Source: an uncultured Oscillospiraceae bacterium
Lineage (GTDB): Bacteria > Bacillota > Clostridia > Oscillospirales > Oscillospiraceae
Length of the DNA stretch: 17,430 bases
Direction: 5' to 3'
Assembly: GCA_934573945.1 (NCBI GenBank)
Contig: CAKTMQ010000026.1
Coordinates: forward strand, 1-17,430
The notes under the pieces are model-generated. The model was not told the DNA's origin. It ran no database searches and saw only the letters and a list, made by a program, of their open reading frames with translations. Within the stretch, counting starts at the first letter, position 1. Each line of letters begins with the position of its first letter. Positions 13,497-17,430 of this stretch are shown one piece after another. The position numbers were made by a program, and so were the translations under genes.

Positions 13497-13651
13497 CCAT
13501 CGATTGACAAGGACAGACACGGTTTTGGCGGGCAGAAATGCACACATACTGCGTCAAGCACCTTGACAATACCGACGCCCGCCAAGGTGAAAAGGGAAAA
13601 CACCGGAAAGGCACACTGTCAGGCGTGTTTGCCCTTGTCAATCGATGGTAT
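13494..13651. repeat. 158-base palindromic element (copy 2 of the MITE-like family)
   Basis: A perfect 19-base inverted repeat (13494-13512 and 13633-13651, ATACCATCGATTGACAAGG) extends to 28 bases with two mismatches. Nested inside are a 9-bp stem (TTGGCGGGC 13525-13533 with 13577-13585) and a 6-bp stem (GTCAAG 13553-13558 with 13562-13567). The dinucleotide TA flanks a CCATCG...CGATGG core on both sides (13495-13496, 13649-13650), as expected for a TA target duplication of IS630/mariner-type elements. The right end matches the left end of the element at 10851. There is no credible reading frame. Confidence 0.7.
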
Positions 13652-13703
13652 TTTTGTCGATTATTGCCTACACTTCTCAGGTATTTCCACTTCAAATATA
13701 ACA

Positions 13704-13732
13704 CATTTACCAAGTTGCGTGGTAGTTCTCAA
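13704..13732 (-). promoter_or_regulatory. Alternative megL promoter upstream of the repeat
   Basis: On the minus strand, -35 TTGAGA (13727-13732) and -10 TAAATG (13704-13709) are separated by 17 bases. If this is used, the whole palindromic element is transcribed as part of the megL leader. The surrounding AT-rich stretch (about 13655-13823) holds no gene that I can support. Confidence 0.35.
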
Positions 13733-13823
13733 AGTCTATGTCCGGTTATCTGTTTTATTGATAGCAAATCTTAGCCTTTCGCAGCCGCAGTATTCGTCTC
13801 TGCCCGTCAAAATTTCCTGGTTC

Positions 13824-13878
13824 TGGAATATATAGAGAAACGCAGTCGTTAAACGACTGCGTTTCTCTATATATTCCA
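13824..13878. terminator. Very long perfect palindrome serving as terminator
   Basis: Arms of 27 bases (13824-13850 and 13852-13878) pair perfectly around a single A. The core CGCAGTCGTT/AACGACTGCG is flanked by GAGAAA/TTTCTC and then ATATAT, so T-rich sequence follows the core on both strands. It starts 16 bases beyond the stop of the hydroxyacid dehydrogenase and would end that operon. Confidence 0.85.
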
Positions 13879-13893
13879 TCGAAGCCGATCATA

Positions 13894-14859
13894 TCAATAG
13901 CCTCTGCGGCGATCCACCAGATGTGCCAGCGGACGCCCCGCTGCGAAGTTCTCCAGATCCTCACAGAACATGGCCACATCCCGGTCACGGGTATAGCCCA
14001 GAGACATATTGCCCGCCACATGGGGGGTGATGAGCAGGTTCTTTGTCTCCCACAGGGGGGAATCCTGAGGCAGCGGCTCCGGCACGAACACGTCCAGCGC
14101 CGCACCGGCGATGCGTCCTTCGTCCAGCGCCTGCGCCAGCGCCTCCTGATCCACAGCGCTGCCGCGACCCACGTTGACCACGATGGCCTGGGGCGGCAGC
14201 AGGGCGATACGCTCACGGCTGAGGATGCCGTTTGTCTCACCGGTGGCCGGCAGCGCCAACACCAGAATATCCGTCTGAGGCAATACCGTGTCCAGCTCCG
14301 CCGTGGTCACCACCCGGTCAAAGGCGGGGTCGGCGGCCTTCAGAGTACGGCGGACACCACAGATGCTTTTGGCCTCCATAGCCTTGGCGCGGCGGGCGAA
14401 GCTGGTGCCGATGTCGCCGGTGCCCAGCACGGTGATGCGGGAGCCGCAGATGGCGCCCACAGAATCGGGGCGCGGCCACTCCCGGCGGCGGACGGCCTCC
14501 TGCAGCGGCATCATACCCCGCAGCAGCATCAGCGTCACCATCAGGATATGCTCGGCGATGGTAACGCCGTAAGCACCGGCGGAATTGGTCAGCAGCACGT
14601 CCGGATGGGGATACAGGGCGTCGTCCACAAAGCGATCCACCCCGGCGAAGCTGGCGCAGAACCACTTCAGCTGCGTCATGTTCTTCAGCTGGGCACGATC
14701 CGGCATTCCGTAGACGATCTCATACTCCCCCTCCCGTTCCCGAGGCAGCACGCCGTCCAGATAGTAGTCCACGACGTAGCCGCACCGGGCTGCTGCCGCG
14801 TCGATCTGTTCTCTGTGATGTGGCTCAAAAAACTGTTCCACCACCGCGATTTTTTTCAT
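13894..14859 (-). CDS. D-isomer-specific 2-hydroxyacid dehydrogenase
   Basis: A 321-residue NAD(P)-dependent enzyme of the D-2-hydroxyacid dehydrogenase family, which interconverts 2-oxoacids and D-2-hydroxyacids. The nucleotide site is GTGDIG (146-151) and the catalytic set is Arg232 (NVGRGSAVDQ), Glu261 (VFVPEPLP) and His280 (ITPHVAGN). After the glycine motif the second strand ends CGVRRT rather than with an acidic residue, which leans towards NADP, though this is weak. The ATG at 14859 has AAGGAG inside the end of the upstream gene, and only four bases separate the genes, so the two form an operon. The exact substrate is unknown; reduction of the 2-oxobutyrate made by methionine gamma-lyase is conceivable but unsupported. 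Confidence 0.92.
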   Translation of the reverse strand: MKKIAVVEQFFEPHHREQIDAAAARCGYVVDYYLDGVLPREREGEYEIVYGMPDRAQLKNMTQLKWFCASFAGVDRFVDDALYPHPDVLLTNSAGAYGVTIAEHILMVTLMLLRGMMPLQEAVRRREWPRPDSVGAICGSRITVLGTGDIGTSFARRAKAMEAKSICGVRRTLKAADPAFDRVVTTAELDTVLPQTDILVLALPATGETNGILSRERIALLPPQAIVVNVGRGSAVDQEALAQALDEGRIAGAALDVFVPEPLPQDSPLWETKNLLITPHVAGNMSLGYTRDRDVAMFCEDLENFAAGRPLAHLVDRRRGY

Positions 14860-14863
14860 GGTA

Positions 14864-16450
14864 TCACAACTCCTTTATGATTGCTTCCGCGCAGCGCATA
14901 CCGTCCGCCGCGGCAGAGAGGATGCCGCCGGCATAGCCGGCGCCCTCGCCGCAGGGGTACAGCCCGCGGATATTGCTCTGACAGGTCTCGTCCCGCCCGA
15001 TCCGTACCGGGGAGGACGACCGACTCTCCACCGCCGTCAGCAGGGCGTCCGGCGCGGCGTAGCCCCGCACCTTCCGCTCCAGCAGCGGCAGCGCCTGCGC
15101 CATGGTCTCCGCCACAAAGGGCGGCAGACAGCGGTGCAGATCCGTATAGGTGACGCCGGGACGGTAGCTGGGCTGCACCGTACCCGCCGCCGTGGTGGGA
15201 CGTCCCAGCAGGAAGTCCTCCACCCGCTGACAGGGCGCCCGGTAGTCTCCGCCGCCCAATTGGTAGGCCGCCGCCTCCAGCTGCCGCTGGAACCGGATCC
15301 CCGCCAGTGGATCAGTCTGGCCGCCGTAGTCCTCCGGCGTCACATTGACCAGCAGCGCCCCGTTGATATTCTCCAGATCACGGGCGAAGGCGCTCATGCC
15401 GTTGGTGACCACCCGCGCCGTCTCCGAGGCTGCCGCCACCACCTGCCCGCCGGGGCAGACGCAGAAGGAAAAGGCACTGCGGCCATTCTCCAGATGGCAG
15501 GACAATTTATAAGTAGCCGGCGGCAGACAGGGGTGCCCGGCGTACTGCTTATACTGCGCCGCATCCATATCCGCCTGCTTATGCTCGATCCGCACGCCCA
15601 CCGCAAAGGGTTTGGCTGTCATGGCCACTCCGGCCTCATACAGCATCTCCACCGTATCCCGGGCACTGTGCCCCAGCGCCAGCAGGGCCTGACGGCAGGG
15701 CAGATGATAGCTGCCCGCCGGGCTTTCCACCTCCAGCGATGCCAGTGCGCCGCCGCGCACCGTGATCCCCGTCAGCCGGTGGCCGAACCGCAGCTCCGCC
15801 CCCAGCGCCAGCAGCTGCCGCCGCATGGTCTGCAGAGCGATGTGGAGCATATCCGTGCCCACATGGGGCTTGGCGTCCCACAGGATCTCCTCCGGCGCGC
15901 CGCAGGCCACCAGCCGTTCCATGATCCAGCGGTGGCGCACATCCTTCGTACCTGTGTTCAGCTTGCCGTCGGAGAAGGTACCGGCGCCGCCCTCGCCGAA
16001 CTGAACATTGGAGGACGGATCCAGCACGCCCTCTGTCCAGAACCGCGTCACGTCCCGCTGCCGCTGCTCCACCGGCTGTCCACGCTCCAGCACGATGGGA
16101 CGGGCGCCGCATTCCGCCAGCACCAGCGCCGCAAACAGTCCCGCAGGTCCCATACCCACCACCACCGGCGGCAGGCCATGTCCCGTCACGGCGGCTGGCA
16201 GACGGTAGACCGCCGGCTCATGGCGGCTGACGCGGCGGTCGCGGCAGCGCCGGAGCAGCCGCTCCTCGTCCTGTGCCGACACCGCCACGGTATACACAAA
16301 CCGCAGGCCGTCCCGTGCGTCGATGGCGCGGCGCAGCACGGTCAGTGACAGGATGTCCGTCTCCCGGCAGCGGAGCAGCGCAGCGGCTCTTGCCCGCAAT
16401 TGCGCCGCGCCCTCCTCCGGCGGCAGCTTCAAGCCCTCCAGCCGCAGCAT
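14864..16450 (-). CDS. NAD(P)/FAD-dependent oxidoreductase (COG2509-like)
   Basis: A 528-residue flavoprotein. After an N-terminal domain of about 95 residues (MLRLEGLKLPPEEG..., alpha-beta) comes a Rossmann FAD site, GMGPAGLFAALVLAECGARP with VLERG as its acidic end. Further motifs are NVQFGEGGAGTFSDGKLNTG, LALGHSARDT and the C-terminal GLYPCGEGAGYAGGILSAAADG, in which the flavin is held. This is the pattern of the widely conserved but poorly characterised COG2509 dehydrogenase-like proteins. The ATG at 16450 is chosen: family members open M(I/L)R, and AGGAGAGGAG lies nine bases upstream. A GTG at 16477 is possible. It is first in an operon with the hydroxyacid dehydrogenase. The substrate is unknown. 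Confidence 0.88.
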   Translation of the reverse strand: MLRLEGLKLPPEEGAAQLRARAAALLRCRETDILSLTVLRRAIDARDGLRFVYTVAVSAQDEERLLRRCRDRRVSRHEPAVYRLPAAVTGHGLPPVVVGMGPAGLFAALVLAECGARPIVLERGQPVEQRQRDVTRFWTEGVLDPSSNVQFGEGGAGTFSDGKLNTGTKDVRHRWIMERLVACGAPEEILWDAKPHVGTDMLHIALQTMRRQLLALGAELRFGHRLTGITVRGGALASLEVESPAGSYHLPCRQALLALGHSARDTVEMLYEAGVAMTAKPFAVGVRIEHKQADMDAAQYKQYAGHPCLPPATYKLSCHLENGRSAFSFCVCPGGQVVAAASETARVVTNGMSAFARDLENINGALLVNVTPEDYGGQTDPLAGIRFQRQLEAAAYQLGGGDYRAPCQRVEDFLLGRPTTAAGTVQPSYRPGVTYTDLHRCLPPFVAETMAQALPLLERKVRGYAAPDALLTAVESRSSSPVRIGRDETCQSNIRGLYPCGEGAGYAGGILSAAADGMRCAEAIIKEL

Positions 16451-16487
16451 CTCCTCACACTCCTCTCCTACGGTCACAAAAAGTTAA

Positions 16488-16516
16488 AATTTACAAGGTG
16501 AAAATTAAAGGTTGAA
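16488..16516 (-). promoter_or_regulatory. Possible promoter of the FAD protein operon
   Basis: On the minus strand, -35 TTCAAC (16511-16516) and -10 TAAATT (16488-16493) are separated by 17 bases in an AT-rich divergent gap. The boxes match consensus only moderately. The promoter of the opposite protease gene must lie in the same gap, where TATGAT at about 16532 is a candidate -10. Confidence 0.4.
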
Positions 16517-16591
16517 TTAAGAAAACTGTATATGATAGGAAGCAAGATCAATGATACCACATCGCGCACCGGAAATAAAGGAGGAATCCAT

Positions 16592-17430
16592 ATGTATAAT
16601 GACGAATTTGATCGGTACAACAGCCAGTATCACTACGGACGCAGCAGCAACCTGCCCGCCGACGACTACCAGCCTGCCGGACACACACCGTCTCCCGAGG
16701 AGCCGCTCCGGCAGCCGAAAAAGCCCGGCTTTTTCAAGAGTACCGCGGCCAAGGTCATCGCCATCGTGCTGGCCTGCGCCATCATCGGCACAGGCTGCGG
16801 CTTCGGCGGTGCGGCGCTGTACCGCAGCTCCAGCAGCCAGAGCACCACACTCCAGCAGAGCAGCCGTGAGCCGGTGGCCGTGACAGTGAAGAAGGTGGAC
16901 GGCCAGACCAGGATGGAGCCGTCCGAAGTCTACGCCGCCACCGTCAACTCTGTGGTGTCCATCAACACCACCTCCACCTCCGGCACCAACATCTTCGGTC
17001 AGGCCGTGGAGACCGCCAGCGCCGGCAGCGGCTTTATCGTAAGCCAGGACGGCTATATCGTCACCAACTACCACGTAGTCAAGGGTGCCACCTCCGTGAA
17101 GGTCACCCTCTACAACGGCGACACCTATGATGCCACCGTGATCGGCGGCGACAGCGACTACGATGTGGCCGTCATCAAGATCGAGGCGCAGGGTCTGCCT
17201 GCCGTGACGCTGGGCAACAGCACCGACGTGAATGTAGGCGACACGGTACTGGCCATCGGCAATCCCCTGGGTGAGCTGACCTTCTCCATGAGCCAGGGCA
17301 TCGTGTCCTGCTGTGACCGCGCCATCAATGTGGACGGCACCCCCTTCAACATGATCCAGGTGGACGCCTCCATCAACCCGGGCAACTCCGGCGGCCCGCT
17401 GGTGAATCTGTACGGTGAGGTGGTGGGCAT
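16592..17430 (+). CDS. HtrA/DegP-like membrane-anchored serine protease (5' part, truncated by window)
   Basis: 279 codons are present; the gene runs off the right edge. Residues 1-50 are cytoplasmic, polar and proline-rich, ending with a basic KKPGFFKS. Residues about 52-76 are a membrane anchor (VIAIVLACAIIGTGCGFGGAA). A Ser/Gln-rich linker leads to the trypsin-like domain with His161 (TNYHVV), Asp191 (SDYDVAVIK) and Ser266 (GNSGGPL), a complete catalytic triad in the usual order and spacing. The C-terminal PDZ domain expected for this family would be beyond the window. These enzymes degrade or refold damaged proteins at the outer face of the membrane. The ATG at 16592 follows AAAGGAGG. It is divergent from the FAD protein operon. 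Confidence 0.94.
   Translation, partial: MYNDEFDRYNSQYHYGRSSNLPADDYQPAGHTPSPEEPLRQPKKPGFFKSTAAKVIAIVLACAIIGTGCGFGGAALYRSSSSQSTTLQQSSREPVAVTVKKVDGQTRMEPSEVYAATVNSVVSINTTSTSGTNIFGQAVETASAGSGFIVSQDGYIVTNYHVVKGATSVKVTLYNGDTYDATVIGGDSDYDVAVIKIEAQGLPAVTLGNSTDVNVGDTVLAIGNPLGELTFSMSQGIVSCCDRAINVDGTPFNMIQVDASINPGNSGGPLVNLYGEVVG

Noticed and set aside
12407..13507. Plus-strand open frame of 366 codons opposite megL
   Set aside because: Shadow of the PLP enzyme; no ribosome site and no recognisable content.
13475..13603. N-terminal extension of megL
   Set aside because: The extra 43 codons run through the repeat element; the family N-terminus and the AGGAGG site fit the start at 13474.
13475..13893. 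SAM or other riboswitch upstream of the methionine gene
   Set aside because: No SAM-I or T-box-like core could be seen; the structure present is explained by the palindromic repeat and the terminator.
14858..16348. Long plus-strand open frame of 496 codons
   Set aside because: Antisense shadow of the FAD-dependent oxidoreductase; its translation is low-complexity His/Gln/Arg-rich with no domain, as expected from GC-rich complement.

Overview
The window looks like a chromosomal segment of a GC-rich Clostridia member, most likely an Oscillospiraceae-type gut anaerobe. This is inferred from protein character (Rrf2 regulator with a SufCB-only Fe-S module, DUF4367-type anti-sigma protein, methionine gamma-lyase, PPOX/Nim-type flavoprotein), strong AGGAGG ribosome sites and sigma-A-type promoters with about 17-base spacers. 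No rRNA, tRNA, CRISPR array, phage gene or transposase gene was found.

Layout. 1-1562 (+): end of a probable ECF sigma factor, a membrane anti-sigma-like protein and a lipoprotein with a duplicated domain, each joined to the next by an ATGA-type overlap, closed by a strong bidirectional terminator. 1647-3837 (-): Rrf2 regulator followed by sufC-sufB, each unit with its own promoter. 4035-4890 (+): a 72-residue protein and an HD-domain hydrolase. 4891-5187: a cluster of hairpins resembling a non-coding mobile repeat. 5188-6698 (-): alpha/beta hydrolase and type 4 uracil-DNA glycosylase, overlapping. 6777-9518 (+): glycerol kinase, a coiled-coil zinc-ribbon protein and a PPOX-family flavoprotein, the last two with clear promoters. 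9746-10732 (-): a membrane-anchored XRE regulator. 10733-11242: a structured repeat with inverted ends. 11243-12160 (+): LysR regulator, convergent with methionine gamma-lyase (12281-13474, -). 13475-13893: a second repeat with the same kind of ends, an AT-rich spacer and a very long palindromic terminator. 13894-16450 (-): FAD-dependent dehydrogenase followed by a D-2-hydroxyacid dehydrogenase, a tight pair. 16592-17430 (+): start of an HtrA/DegP-like protease, cut by the window edge.

How it works together. Most units are housekeeping or stress functions: Fe-S assembly under a probable Fe-S-sensing Rrf2 repressor, DNA repair, glycerol use, methionine catabolism and envelope quality control. 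The least explained material is between the genes. Two elements (about 10851-11189 and 13494-13651) share a near-identical terminal sequence and look like members of one non-autonomous (MITE-like) family. Each lies exactly where a neighbouring gene's promoter or leader should be. A third, different hairpin-rich element lies at 4944-5149.
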